Of a stretch of DNA of 14,017 bases, positions 1 through 8,037 are shown one piece after another. The first letter of the stretch is position 1. Each line of letters starts with the position of its first letter. The translations under genes were made by a program, and so were the position numbers. The notes below the pieces were generated by a model that had not been told where the DNA came from, ran no database searches, and saw nothing but the letters and a program-made list of their open reading frames with translations. Source of the stretch: an uncultured Porphyromonas sp. (GTDB lineage: Bacteria; Bacteroidota; Bacteroidia; Bacteroidales; Porphyromonadaceae); assembly GCA_927910985.1 (NCBI GenBank), contig CAKMOP010000052.1:1-14017 (forward strand), written 5' to 3'.

Positions 1-542
1 GAAGAAGATCATCGCCCCAGCGACACTACGCCGCACGACCAAATGGATGGTTCAGCTATACCCGAGCCGAAGAAATCATCTTCCCAGGCGAGAAACTTCG
101 TGTCTTTGGCGGTGCTCTCTTCAACGAACGTGTCAAGACCATCACCCTTCCTGAGTCAGTAGAGACTATTCTCGACGAAGCTTTCTGGAACAACAACAAG
201 ATGGAGTCCATCACGCTACCCAGCAAGATCAAGATCATCCCCGCGCGTTGCTTCTACTTCTGCAAGAGCCTCAAGAGCATCGACATCCCCGCAGCTGTGA
301 CCGAGATCCAGAAAGATGCCTTCGCCGAATGTGTACAGCTCGAGCGCATTACCTTCCTCGGTGAGGCTCCCGCCCTACCGAAGGATAAGAACGGACAGAC
401 GCTGAGCCCCTTCGCCTCCGTCGTGTGGGAAACGAGCGGACAGCGCAAGTGCGTCATCCGTGTACCGAAGGGCAAGACGAAGAGCTTCCTCGAGAAGTGG
501 CAGTGGGATGCTTCCATGGCCAGTCGCTTCGAGGAGTACTAA
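1..542 (+). CDS. BspA-like leucine-rich repeat (LRR_5) protein, C-terminal part
   Basis: The frame is open from base 3 to the stop at 542, so the gene begins upstream of the window and only about 179 C-terminal residues are visible. Two or three BspA-type repeats can be read, with the recurring pattern of a hydrophobic strand, a proline turn and an aromatic residue: ITLPESVETILDEAFWNN, then ITLPSKIKIIPARCFYFC, then IDIPAAVTEIQKDAFAEC. After them comes the usual closing strand (RITFLGEAPALP) and a short tail ending in RFEEY. Proteins of this family are secreted or surface-exposed in Bacteroidota and take part in adhesion or protein binding; that role here is inferred from the family. No type IX secretion C-terminal domain is visible at the end. 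The next gene starts within 50 bases, so co-transcription is possible. Confidence 0.82.
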   Translation, partial: RRSSPQRHYAARPNGWFSYTRAEEIIFPGEKLRVFGGALFNERVKTITLPESVETILDEAFWNNNKMESITLPSKIKIIPARCFYFCKSLKSIDIPAAVTEIQKDAFAECVQLERITFLGEAPALPKDKNGQTLSPFASVVWETSGQRKCVIRVPKGKTKSFLEKWQWDASMASRFEEY

Positions 543-587
543 TCCACCTCTTCTATGCACACGAAAGCATACCTCCGTATGTCTCGA

Positions 588-1907
588 ATGAAGCATTTAC
601 CCCTCGCACTATGTGCCATCGCTCTCGGCCTGCTCTGTGGGTGCAAGCAGGATAAGCCCACGCCTGCCCCCCCTGCGGATGTGAGCGATGGCGCACTCGT
701 GCGCTACTTCAGTCAGCAGATAGAAGCTGAGCATCCCCAAGAAGCCCCCCAAGCTTTCTACTCTGAGTACAGCTCTCCCGAGAGTTACCCTGCTCAGCAG
801 CAAGAGGTATGGAGACTCTGGCATCGTGCCAACAGTACTCGCCTCGCCTCCGACCTGTGGGGGATTGACACGCACAATCCACTCATTTGGGAGCTTCCCC
901 AAGGGGAGAAGATGCAGTATAGACTCCTTGCTAAAGGCACCAAGCCCGAAGGAGGCTATCCCTTCTTCATCAACCTGCATGGTGGCGGTAGTTACCCCTA
1001 TGAGAAAGGCCCTTGGACCTCCGACATCAACGAGCAAGAGTGGTATACTCTGATGTCCTTCACCAATAGCTATCAGAATACTCCTGCGCTCTACTTCGTA
1101 CCACGTATGGCTGATGACCGCAAAGGTAGATGGCACTATCTACCTCAGCGCGTAGCCTTCCGCCGTGCCTATCAGGTAGCGGTACTCAAGGGGGAAGCCG
1201 ACCCCGATCGTGTCTATCTGACGGGGATCTCTGAGGGTGGATATGGAGCCTTCCGCCTCGGACTCTATATGCCCGACTACTTCGCCGCTGTCGGCTCACT
1301 TGCCGCCGCCATCCAGAGTCTGGAACTGGCTGAGAACCTGCGCAACGTAGCTTTCCGCTTCGATGTCGGGGAGAAGGACTACGAATATGACCGCAGTCTC
1401 AATGCGATGGACTGGCGTGACAAACTCGACAAGCTCGCCGAGGAGAGCCCCGAAGACTTCATTCATCAGAGCAATATCATCCCCGAGAAAGGTCATACAA
1501 TCCCCTATCTAACGATTACGTCTTGGCTCGCCGAACACAAGCGCCGTGTCTACCCTAAGCACCTCAGCTACACGTATTATAATATCGATGACGGCTTCTC
1601 TGATGGGGTCTACTATGTCGGCTTCGGCAAGCTTACCCAGAGTCGAGATGCACGCCTGCACATCGATGTACGGCACGAAAGCAATAACTTTGAAGTCGAG
1701 ACGAAGCTCCACCGTGGCTCGGTCAAGGGTACGCTCACATTGTTCATCGATGAAGTTGACTTCTCGAAGCCTGTAGTAGTACGGCATAATGGGCAAGTGA
1801 TTTTCTCGGGAATACTACGCCCAAGCAAGGGTGTGATGGCCGAAGCCATTGCGCTTTTTGGCGACCCTAAGAGAATCTTCCCTGCCAAGGTGAACATCCC
1901 CCTCTAA
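588..1907 (+). CDS. Alpha/beta-hydrolase lipoprotein (putative esterase or peptidase)
   Basis: This is a 439-residue protein from the ATG at 588; in-frame ATGs at 555 and 579 would add 11 or 3 residues. I prefer 588 because it gives a compact lipoprotein signal: MKH, a hydrophobic core and the lipobox LCGC with the acylated cysteine at residue 19. It is probably anchored in the periplasm or outer membrane. An alpha/beta-hydrolase fold is indicated by the oxyanion-hole motif HGGG (His131), the nucleophile elbow GISEGG (Ser215), a probable acid Asp264 in GEKD and a probable His303 in EKGHT. The last 110 or so residues form a beta-rich tail, including VDFSKPVVVRHNGQVIF, of the kind found in Bacteroidota hydrolases of this type. 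The substrate cannot be told: esterase or peptidase is inference. It may share a transcript with the LRR gene upstream. Confidence 0.85.
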   Translation: MKHLPLALCAIALGLLCGCKQDKPTPAPPADVSDGALVRYFSQQIEAEHPQEAPQAFYSEYSSPESYPAQQQEVWRLWHRANSTRLASDLWGIDTHNPLIWELPQGEKMQYRLLAKGTKPEGGYPFFINLHGGGSYPYEKGPWTSDINEQEWYTLMSFTNSYQNTPALYFVPRMADDRKGRWHYLPQRVAFRRAYQVAVLKGEADPDRVYLTGISEGGYGAFRLGLYMPDYFAAVGSLAAAIQSLELAENLRNVAFRFDVGEKDYEYDRSLNAMDWRDKLDKLAEESPEDFIHQSNIIPEKGHTIPYLTITSWLAEHKRRVYPKHLSYTYYNIDDGFSDGVYYVGFGKLTQSRDARLHIDVRHESNNFEVETKLHRGSVKGTLTLFIDEVDFSKPVVVRHNGQVIFSGILRPSKGVMAEAIALFGDPKRIFPAKVNIPL

Positions 1908-1927
1908 GCTCGTACCACGGGAAGTGT

Positions 1928-1951
1928 GGGCTGAGGACAGTCCTCACAGCT
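1928..1951. terminator. Palindromic hairpin after the hydrolase gene
   Basis: TGAGGAC at 1932-1938 is followed after one base by its exact complement GTCCTCA at 1940-1946. Flanking GGGC and AGCTCCC bases can pair further with bulges. It lies about 25 bases after the hydrolase stop and has no T-tract behind it. It may be a weak terminator or a protein-binding palindrome; the sequence alone does not decide. Confidence 0.35.
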
Positions 1952-1979
1952 CCCATCGTCTAAGACCTCACCCGTCCTC

Positions 1980-2005
1980 ACATCGCAGCTCAAGTGCTAC
2001 GATGT
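1980..2005. promoter_or_regulatory. Hairpin in the leader of the antiporter gene
   Basis: ACATCG (1980-1985) pairs with CGATGT (2000-2005), and inside it AGC (1987-1989) pairs with GCT (1996-1998) across a single C/A mismatch, leaving a six-base loop. It ends 45 bases before the antiporter ATG at 2051. An alternating TA tract at about 2032-2041 follows it. It could be part of a terminator region or a structured 5' leader. No recognised riboswitch is visible. Confidence 0.3.
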
Positions 2006-2050
2006 AAGGACGGCGTGGGGCTTTCATCGTATATATATAATGTATCGCCT

Positions 2051-3532
2051 ATGCACAGTGCTCCGATAGCCTTCGAGCCCTATCTCCTTGTGGGGTCTTT
2101 GCTGATGCTCGCTGGTATCATCGCAGGTAAGGTGGGTACACGCTTCGGTGTGCCTGCGCTTTTACTCTTCCTCATCACTGGGATGCTTTTCGGCAGTGCC
2201 GGCCTGGGTATCCAGTATAACGACACGCACAAGACGCAGTTTGTCGGGATGATCGCCCTGACGGTCATCCTCTTCTTCGGTGGCTTCGAGACGAAGCTCA
2301 CGGAGATACGCCCTATCCTCGGTCCTGGTATTACCCTCTCTACCGTAGGCGTCCTCCTGACGACCCTCTGCTTAGGGAGCTTCTTCTACGGGATGGATCT
2401 CTTGGGTTGGGCACCCGTACACTTCACCTTCCCCATTGCGCTCCTCTTAGCAGCGACGATGTCCAGTACCGATTCTGCTTCCGTCTTCGCCCTCTTGCGC
2501 TCAAAGAATATGCATCTCAAGGAAGGTCTTCGCCCCATCCTCGAGCTGGAGAGCGGTAGTAACGACCCAATGGCCTATATGCTCACCATCGCACTCATTC
2601 AGTTCATCACCGGAGGAGCTGGAGGTGCGGACGGCTCATGGGGGAGTATCCTGATGACCTTCGTCCTACAGTTTGCCGTGGGCGGAGTGATGGGCTACCT
2701 CTTCGGACGCATTACCCCGCACATCCTGAATAAGGCGGACGTCGGCAATGGCGCACTCTACCCTATCCTGCTCCTGTGCTTTGTCTTCCTCACCTTCTCT
2801 GCCACCTCACTACTGCAGGGCAATGGCTACCTCGCCGTATATATTATGGGGGTACTCGTTGGGGACAAGAAGCTCGTACATAAGAAGAGTATCGAGACCT
2901 TCTTTGATGGGCTAACGTGGCTGTTGCAGATTGCACTCTTCATCATCTTAGGGCTCTTCGTCGACGCACACAGCCTACTCCCCATCACGGGCTTCGCTGT
3001 CCTCGCTGGTCTCTTTATGATCTTCGTAGCACGCCCCTTGGCGGTGCAGATCAGCCTCCTCTTCTTCCCCAGCATCAGTATGCGCGGCCGTTCCTTCCTC
3101 TCGTGGGTAGGTCTGCGCGGTGCTGTGCCGATTATCTTCGCCACCTATCCGCTACTAAGCCAGGTCGAAGGTGCAGAGACGCTCTTCAACATCGTCTACG
3201 TCATCACCCTCCTCTCGCTCCTCATCCAGGGAAGCACCCTGCCAGCTGTGGCGTGCTTCCTCGGGCTGGACGAAGAACTCCAAGTGAAGGTCAGCAGCTT
3301 CGGGGTGAAAATCCCCAAGTACACGGGTGCGAAGATGCTCGAGCGCACCGTCACAGGCGCGATGCTCACAGAGGGCAACAAGCTGATGGAGCTGGATCTC
3401 AAGGAGGAAGAACTGGTCATCCTCGTGCGCCGTGGGGAGAACTATATGGTGCCTAAGGGCAAGCTCGAACTCGAAGTCGGCGATATCCTCCTCATCGTCT
3501 ACGAACAACCCACTACATCCCTCCCAGCATGA
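2051..3532 (+). CDS. nhaP2: CPA1-type potassium(sodium)/proton antiporter with C-terminal RCK_C (TrkA-C) domain, NhaP2/CvrA-like
   Basis: This 493-residue inner-membrane antiporter exchanges monovalent cations for protons. I chose the ATG at 2051; a GTG at 1994 would add 19 residues that lie inside a hairpin and do not look like protein. The N-terminal 400 residues are a run of about 12 hydrophobic helices. They contain the family motifs SSTDSASVF (Thr140-Asp141) and ELESGSNDPMA, where Asn171-Asp172 is the expected ion-binding pair. After a hydrophilic linker, residues of about 415-490 form a TrkA-C/RCK_C domain (TEGNKLMELDLKEEELVILV, ending GDILLIVYE), as in NhaP2 and the COG3263 family, where it is cytoplasmic and regulatory. 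The stop overlaps the start of the MATE gene by four bases (ATGA), which implies translational coupling. Ion specificity (K+ or Na+) cannot be read from the sequence. Confidence 0.9.
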   Translation: MHSAPIAFEPYLLVGSLLMLAGIIAGKVGTRFGVPALLLFLITGMLFGSAGLGIQYNDTHKTQFVGMIALTVILFFGGFETKLTEIRPILGPGITLSTVGVLLTTLCLGSFFYGMDLLGWAPVHFTFPIALLLAATMSSTDSASVFALLRSKNMHLKEGLRPILELESGSNDPMAYMLTIALIQFITGGAGGADGSWGSILMTFVLQFAVGGVMGYLFGRITPHILNKADVGNGALYPILLLCFVFLTFSATSLLQGNGYLAVYIMGVLVGDKKLVHKKSIETFFDGLTWLLQIALFIILGLFVDAHSLLPITGFAVLAGLFMIFVARPLAVQISLLFFPSISMRGRSFLSWVGLRGAVPIIFATYPLLSQVEGAETLFNIVYVITLLSLLIQGSTLPAVACFLGLDEELQVKVSSFGVKIPKYTGAKMLERTVTGAMLTEGNKLMELDLKEEELVILVRRGENYMVPKGKLELEVGDILLIVYEQPTTSLPA

Positions 3533-4851
3533 AGTCTTCTACCCTCCTCCGCCGTATCGGCGCCCTCGCCTTCCCCAACATCCTCTCCAACGTCACCGTC
3601 CCGCTCCTGATGCTCGCCGATACGGCGATGGCAGGGCGTATGATCGGTGCCGAGAGTATTGCCTCCGTCGCCATCGGAGCTGCTATCACCCAGTTCGTCA
3701 TCGGTATCTGGAGCCTGCTGCGTATGGGGACGACGGGCTTCACAGCACAAGCCTGGGGAGCGTGCGATGTGCGTGCCCTACTACGTCAGCTCACTTCGGG
3801 CTCGATCATCGCCCTCACCGTGGGTCTACTACTCATCCTTCTGCGTCCGCTCTACATTGCTCCAGCCGCAGCTCTCTTGCAGGCGGGTGCCGATATGCAC
3901 CTCCCCGAAGCGCAGACCTACCTACATTACTCCTTCCTCGGCGCACCTGCAGCTCTCCTGCTTTACGTATATAATGGCTGGCTCATCGGCGTGCAGCGGA
4001 TGAAGCTCGTGATGGGAGTGAGCATCGCCTGCAATCTGCTCAACATCTTCTTCAGCTACCTACTGGCCTTCCCTGCTGGGATGGGAGTCGGTGGCTTAGC
4101 ACTCGGCACGGTGCTGGCTCAGTACGCCGCCCTGCTCCTGCTCTTGATCGGGGCTTTGCGCTACGAGGGACGTATTCTGCGCCACTTCCGCTGGAGTGAG
4201 TGCTGGCATCCTGAGACCCTCCTGCGCTACTTCCACGTAGGGAAATACCTGCTCATCCGCACGCTGATGCTGCAGACGGTGATGCTCTCCTTCATCCGCT
4301 ATGGAGGCACTATCGGCGTCACTACGCTGGCTGCCAACAGCCTCCTGATGCAGCTCTTCACCCTCTTCTCGTACTTTATGGATGGACTGGCATACGCTGC
4401 CGAAGCCCTTGTAGGGGAAGCCATCGGCGCACGAAGCTACGGCCGTCTGAGGCAGATCATCCGACTCACGCTCCGGGTCGGCATCGCTACGGCTCTCGTG
4501 ACGGCATTGCTCTATGCCTTCGTTCCTCGCCCCTTCCTCATCCTGCTCACCGACAAAGCAGATGTGCTCGACTATGCCTTGAAATATAGCTATTGGATGG
4601 CAGCCGTCCCGTTAGTCTCCTTTGGAGCCTTCCTGTGGGATGGCATCTTAGTCGGGGCTACGGACAGCAAGACGATGGGGATAGCGATGATCTTCGCAGC
4701 ACTGACGTTCTTCGTCGCTACGGAGCTTGCACTACCGTGGTTAGGGGCAGATGGGCTGTGGCTCGCCTTCCTCTGCTACCTCTCAGTACGTAGTCTCATC
4801 GAGCACTTCCGAGGCTCGCAGCGCATCCATCGCTTGAGTGCGAATGCGTGA
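3529..4851 (+). CDS. MATE family efflux transporter (DinF-like)
   Basis: This is a 440-residue multidrug and toxic compound extrusion protein with about 12 hydrophobic segments in two similar halves, the usual size for the family. The opening IGALAFPNILSNVTVPLLML followed by ADTAMAGR and the later TTGFTAQAWGA match the DinF branch of MATE transporters. The second half starts near HVGKYLLIRTLMLQ and contains the YFMDGLAYAAEALVGEAIGA segment typical of the family. Such proteins export cationic or other small molecules, driven by a sodium or proton gradient. The start overlaps the antiporter stop, so the two membrane proteins are probably made together; the antiporter could help maintain the ion gradient used here, but that link is inference. 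Substrate unknown. Confidence 0.93.
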   Translation: MKSSTLLRRIGALAFPNILSNVTVPLLMLADTAMAGRMIGAESIASVAIGAAITQFVIGIWSLLRMGTTGFTAQAWGACDVRALLRQLTSGSIIALTVGLLLILLRPLYIAPAAALLQAGADMHLPEAQTYLHYSFLGAPAALLLYVYNGWLIGVQRMKLVMGVSIACNLLNIFFSYLLAFPAGMGVGGLALGTVLAQYAALLLLLIGALRYEGRILRHFRWSECWHPETLLRYFHVGKYLLIRTLMLQTVMLSFIRYGGTIGVTTLAANSLLMQLFTLFSYFMDGLAYAAEALVGEAIGARSYGRLRQIIRLTLRVGIATALVTALLYAFVPRPFLILLTDKADVLDYALKYSYWMAAVPLVSFGAFLWDGILVGATDSKTMGIAMIFAALTFFVATELALPWLGADGLWLAFLCYLSVRSLIEHFRGSQRIHRLSANA

Positions 4852-4890
4852 TACTCACCATTCCGTCCTACTATATAGGGAAGAATAGAC

Positions 4891-4898
4891 TATCTTTG
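4891..4898 (+). promoter_or_regulatory. Bacteroidota -7 promoter element (TATCTTTG) before the cobalamin gene
   Basis: TATCTTTG is an exact match to the TAnnTTTG -7 consensus of Bacteroidota sigma-70 promoters. It lies 70 bases before the ATG at 4968, in the gap after the MATE stop, and would place the transcript start near 4905 with a leader of about 60 bases. I see no clear TTTG-like -33 element at the usual distance, which lowers confidence. It suggests the cobalamin gene is transcribed separately from the MATE gene. Confidence 0.6.
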
Positions 4899-4967
4899 CG
4901 CCATAAAGTCAAAACTTTCTATAAAGGGAGCCCACGCTCCTACAACTATTCAAGCATTCTCCTTCAG

Positions 4968-6383
4968 ATGAACAAGAATAAGATTATCGTCGCTGGCATC
5001 GGCCCTGGTAGCCCCGAAGATATTACCCCTGCCGTACTCCAAGCCGTACAAGCTTCGGACGTCATCGTCGGCTATAAGTATTACTTCCGCTTTATTAAGG
5101 AGTACCTTCGTCCCGATGCACTGTGTATCGACAGCGGTATGAAGGCTGAGCGTCAGCGTGCCGAAGAGGCCTTCCGCTATGCCCTCGAAGGGAAGACCGT
5201 CTGCGTCATCTCCTCGGGCGATGCTGGTATCTACGGTATGTCCCCCCTCATCTACGAGATGATGCGCGAGAACGGGAGTCACGGATCAGGTTGAGGTCGA
5301 GGTACTGCCAGGTATCAGCGCCTTCCAGAAGGCAGCCGCCCTGCTCGGCTGTCCCATCGGTCACGACCTGTGTATCATCTCGCTCTCTGACCTGATGACC
5401 CCTTGGCTACGTATCGAGAAGCGCATCGAAGCTGCCGCTGCTGGCGACTTCATCACCGCCATCTACAATCCGAAGAGTCAAGGACGCTACTGGCAGATCT
5501 ATCGCCTACTGGAGATCTTCGCCCAGCATCGCAGCCCTGATACTCCCATCGGTTACGTGCGTCAAGCAGGACGTGAGGAGCAGGTCGTCAAGCTCACCAC
5601 GCTCGCGGAGTTCGATCCTGAGGAGCTGGATATGTTCACTGTGGTCATCATCGGCAATACCCAGAGCTACACCTTCGAAGGGCACTTCATCACCCCTCGT
5701 GGCTACTATGACGAAGGGACGCTCGACAAGGATGCGAAGATCGGTCAAGCAATCATGATCGAGAGCTTCCGCACCATCAATAGCGAGCTCTCCAATCCCG
5801 ATATTCCGCTCGACCACAAGTGGGCACTCATCCACTCGATTCATACGACGGCGGACTTCGATATGGAGAAGATCGTGTACTCCGACCCAGGGGCGGTGTC
5901 GCGCATCTATCAGGCGATGCTGGATAAGAAGTTCGACACGATCATCACCGATGTCACGATGGTTGCCTCGGGTATTCGTAAGGGGATGCTCGAGCGTCTG
6001 GGACTGCAGGTCAAGTGCTACCTCAATGATCCACGCGCCAAGGAATTAGCAGAGAAGAAAGGCATCACACGCTCCCAGGCTGGTATTCGCCTCGCTGTCG
6101 AGGAGCATCCCAATGCGCTCTTCGCCGTGGGGAATGCCCCCACTGCCATCATCGAGCTCTGCGACCTCATCCGCCGCGGCAAGGCGCAGCCTACAGGGAT
6201 GGTCGTCGCTCCCGTAGGCTTTGTGCAGGTGCGCGAATCCAAGTATATGGCGAAGGTCTTCAAGGATATCCCCAAGATTATTGTCAAGGGCGTAAGGGGG
6301 GGAGCAACCTCGCCGCCACGCTGGTCAATTCCATCCTCACGCTGGACGATGCCGAAGCTCTCCGTCCTGGGCGTGACGTCTAA
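4968..6383 (+). CDS. cobJ-cobH: Fused precorrin-3B C17-methyltransferase / precorrin-8X methylmutase (CobJ/CbiH-CobH/CbiC), two frameshifts in this copy
   Basis: This is a bifunctional corrin-ring enzyme of cobalamin synthesis. Once two frame breaks are mended it reads as 471 residues from the ATG at 4968 to TAA at 6381-6383. Residues 1 to about 245 are a CobJ/CbiH SAM-dependent methyltransferase with GIGPGSPE near residue 10, SSGDAGIYGM at 82-91 and LPGISAFQKAAALLG. Residues of about 263-471 are a CobH/CbiC methylmutase with IHTTADFD (probable catalytic His292), VGNAPTA, APVGFV and GRKGGSN. Break 1: one extra base at about 5274-5277 (AAC GGG A GTC) shifts the frame. Break 2: one missing base, probably a C, at about 6291 (GGC [C]GT AAG) returns to the original frame. 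Unmended, the pieces end at 5294 and 6555 with nonsense tails. The domain order and motifs make the assignment firm; whether the breaks are real is open. No other cobalamin gene is in the window. Confidence 0.9.
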
Positions 6384-6412
6384 GTCGTCCCGCATACCCC
6401 CCCCATATATGT

Positions 6413-6446
6413 ATGCGGCTGCACCGAGCGATCGGTGCAGCCGCAT
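6413..6446 (+). terminator. 15-bp perfect hairpin, terminator of the cobalamin gene (left copy)
   Basis: ATGCGGCTGCACCGA (6413-6427) is followed by the loop GCGA and then its exact complement (6432-6446), with TTCTTTATAT next. It starts 29 bases after the cobalamin stop, so it fits an intrinsic terminator. The same stem occurs again at 10794-10827. Confidence 0.8.
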
Positions 6447-6542
6447 TCTTTATATCTATACTACATTGGCCTCCCTTCCAATACGAAGACAAGTGCTCCC
6501 CTTCACGGGAAATAGTTCGCGCCTCGTAGTGCTTTTCCTTCG

Positions 6543-6627
6543 TCCATGTACGTAGATTTATCATCCATGCACGTCGTTCCTAAAATCCACGCACGTAGAT
6601 TTTTCGACCACGCACCTGGCCGAAGGT
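6543..6627. repeat. Degenerate 22-bp tandem repeat, about 3.5 units
   Basis: Units begin at 6543 (TCCATGTACGTAGATTTATC), 6564 (TCCATGCACGTCGTTCCTAA), 6586 (TCCACGCACGTAGATTTTTC) and, incomplete, near 6608 (CCACGCAC). The period is 21-22 bases with no spacer. Units 1 and 3 are the most alike. There is no unique sequence between units, so it is not a CRISPR. It may be an intergenic repeat family of the genome. Confidence 0.6.
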
Positions 6628-6739
6628 TTCTCCGTACTCCTCCGCACCTTTCCCTATACGGCATCGCACCTTTTCCTGCGCCCCTTCACAGCTTCTCTCC
6701 TATTGAAGTGCAGCACGCACCAGTGGTATAAGCACGCCC

Positions 6740-6792
6740 TTAATAGAGCTATGATTTTATCCTTTGAGATAGGACTATAAGTACTCTATTAA
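6740..6792. repeat. Inverted repeat in the leader region of the island
   Basis: TTAATAGAG (6740-6748) is the exact complement of CTCTATTAA (6784-6792), with 35 bases between. The enclosed stretch contains a second imperfect pairing (TATCCT with AGGACTATA). It lies 230 bases before the first island gene. It could be an operator, a terminator stem, or the edge of an inserted segment. Confidence 0.35.
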
Positions 6793-7022
6793 AGCAGGAC
6801 TCTTGAGAAGATAGTTGCTTATATCGCACCCTCTCAATAGGTGCTTGCAATTCTTCATCGGAATCTCTACCTTCGTAACGACCAATATATATCGAACGTA
6901 TGTCGAGCAAAGACACGGAGAGCGAAGCATCGGAAGCCCACCGACATGGTACAGACACAACGCGGGTATATTCACGGACACAAAGAGAGATCTCAGCAAA
7001 CAACTCAATCAAAACATAGCGT

Positions 7023-8012
7023 ATGGCAATTATAGGTGTTGCTGCCTTAATGAAGGAGCTTGGCGAGGATAACGGTTTTTTAACCGTTGAAACATCGTGT
7101 TGTATTGATACTACCTTCCGCCCAGAGGGACCGAAATACACCTTCCCCCCAAAGGACCAATTTCTAAGGGAATACTTCAGCAGTAATACAGTTGGGGCTA
7201 ACAGCCAAGATACTATAGGGACAGATCAATCGCTTTATCCCGATCTATATATCCTATACGAAGAGGAGGCTCCATTAAATGCTCACATCAGCTCAACTGA
7301 ATGCTTCACTCACAAGCCTTGGATGAAGCAGTTTGAGGTATTCTTCAAGATACTCAAGTCTCTCGCCAAAAAGATCGCCAGTGACATCGGTGTGTTCCAG
7401 GAAATCAAAAGCTCTTCGAACCCTCTTCATAAGGCGATCCAAGAAGCATATAACCTACGGTCCATAGACTCAGACTACCTATATAAGAGCATCATGGACT
7501 CATGCTATGACATGAACTGGTGGAGCGGAGACGAACCCTCAATGGAAGAGGTCATAAGGAACCTCACAGATCTGACGGTGGAGCAAGTCTCAACAGCCAT
7601 CGACAAATACAACCATAAGGTTTCCGCCTTTTTGAATTACTCCCAGGGACATCTTCGCATTGAAAGAACGTATTCCATCCATACACATCCCGATTGCGAG
7701 CCTGATATCACATGGGAAGAGGACGCACAGCTTGTAGGGGGTGGACCTAATAACTACATAGAAGCAATGCATGAACTTCTCTACACGCTATTCTTTAAGG
7801 GAGAGAAAGAATATCGCATAATGGTGGAGAAAATTGTGGAGGGACGTAGCGAGGTCGATGTATCAATTATTAGTTTCATAGGCAAGTATCAAGTGGCATC
7901 TCACTTTGAGATAGTCCCGTCAACTCTTGATAGCGAAGGCCTATCCTCTGCAAGTACTGAAGAGAAGATCTTCACTGTGAAGGAAGTTATCCTTGCGACG
8001 GAGTGTATCTAA
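7023..8012 (+). CDS. Hypothetical protein, island gene 1 (short paralogue)
   Basis: I do not recognise this 329-residue protein. It has no signal peptide or membrane segment and is probably cytoplasmic. The ATG at 7023 follows an in-frame TAG by three bases, so the start is well bounded. Residues from about 70 to the end are clearly homologous to residues from about 199 of the next gene. Shared blocks in order: LYPDxYI, LKSLAKKIA, PLHKAIxExYxLRSIDSxYLY, NLTDLTxEQV, IHTxPDCEP, EAMH and the C-terminal FTVKEVILATECI. The N-terminal 69 residues have no counterpart there. GC content is lower than in the flanking genes, with more ATA and AGA codons, which suggests transfer. It is followed after 25 bases by its paralogue, so an operon is likely. 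No known family is assigned; a role in conflict or defence is only a guess from context. Confidence 0.8.
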   Translation: MAIIGVAALMKELGEDNGFLTVETSCCIDTTFRPEGPKYTFPPKDQFLREYFSSNTVGANSQDTIGTDQSLYPDLYILYEEEAPLNAHISSTECFTHKPWMKQFEVFFKILKSLAKKIASDIGVFQEIKSSSNPLHKAIQEAYNLRSIDSDYLYKSIMDSCYDMNWWSGDEPSMEEVIRNLTDLTVEQVSTAIDKYNHKVSAFLNYSQGHLRIERTYSIHTHPDCEPDITWEEDAQLVGGGPNNYIEAMHELLYTLFFKGEKEYRIMVEKIVEGRSEVDVSIISFIGKYQVASHFEIVPSTLDSEGLSSASTEEKIFTVKEVILATECI

Positions 8013-8037
8013 TCTTTTTCTCAAAGCAATAAAGGGT

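Larger units (their letters stand above)
6384..7022. other. Intergenic stretch of about 640 bp without a convincing gene
   Basis: Between the cobalamin stop and the first island gene I find a terminator hairpin (6413-6446), a degenerate 22-bp repeat (6543-6627) and an inverted repeat (6740-6792). Short open frames exist (for example 6815-7072 + and 6749-7141 -), but none shows recognisable protein features, and the longest antisense one overlaps the next gene. The stretch from about 6448 to 6740 also holds small repeated words such as CGCACCTTT (near 6642 and 6664) and CCCCTTCAC (near 6499 and 6682). No tRNA or rRNA signature was seen. The promoter of the island should lie here, but I could not place it with confidence. 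Confidence 0.6.

Noticed and set aside
1994..2050. GTG start 19 codons upstream for the antiporter
   Set aside because: The extra codons lie within a hairpin and an AT tract and do not resemble the N-terminus of the family.
4848..4967. Start of the cobalamin gene at 4848, overlapping the MATE stop
   Set aside because: A promoter element lies inside this stretch, and the family N-terminus (KIIVAGIGPG) fits the ATG at 4968.
6384..6555. Continuation of the cobalamin reading frame to 6555
   Set aside because: This tail is the out-of-frame product of the second indel and runs through the terminator hairpin; the correct frame stops at 6383.
6543..6627. Possible short CRISPR array
   Set aside because: The units abut with a 21-22 base period, diverge from each other and have no unique spacers; no cas gene is present.
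6755..6767. TATCCTTTG as a -7 promoter element for the island
   Set aside because: It has three bases between TA and TTTG instead of two and no clear -33 element; too weak to call.
6815..7072. Forward open frame of 85 codons just upstream of island gene 1, possibly its missing N-terminus
   Set aside because: I saw no similarity to the N-terminus of gene 2, and joining it would need another frameshift; not supported.
6749..7141. Antisense open frame of 130 codons before and into island gene 1
   Set aside because: It overlaps the start of a better-supported gene on the other strand, has no recognisable motif, and could be a chance frame.
7993..8037. TTG start for island gene 2 overlapping gene 1
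   Set aside because: It would overlap the conserved end of gene 1, and the ATG at 8038 is the better start.
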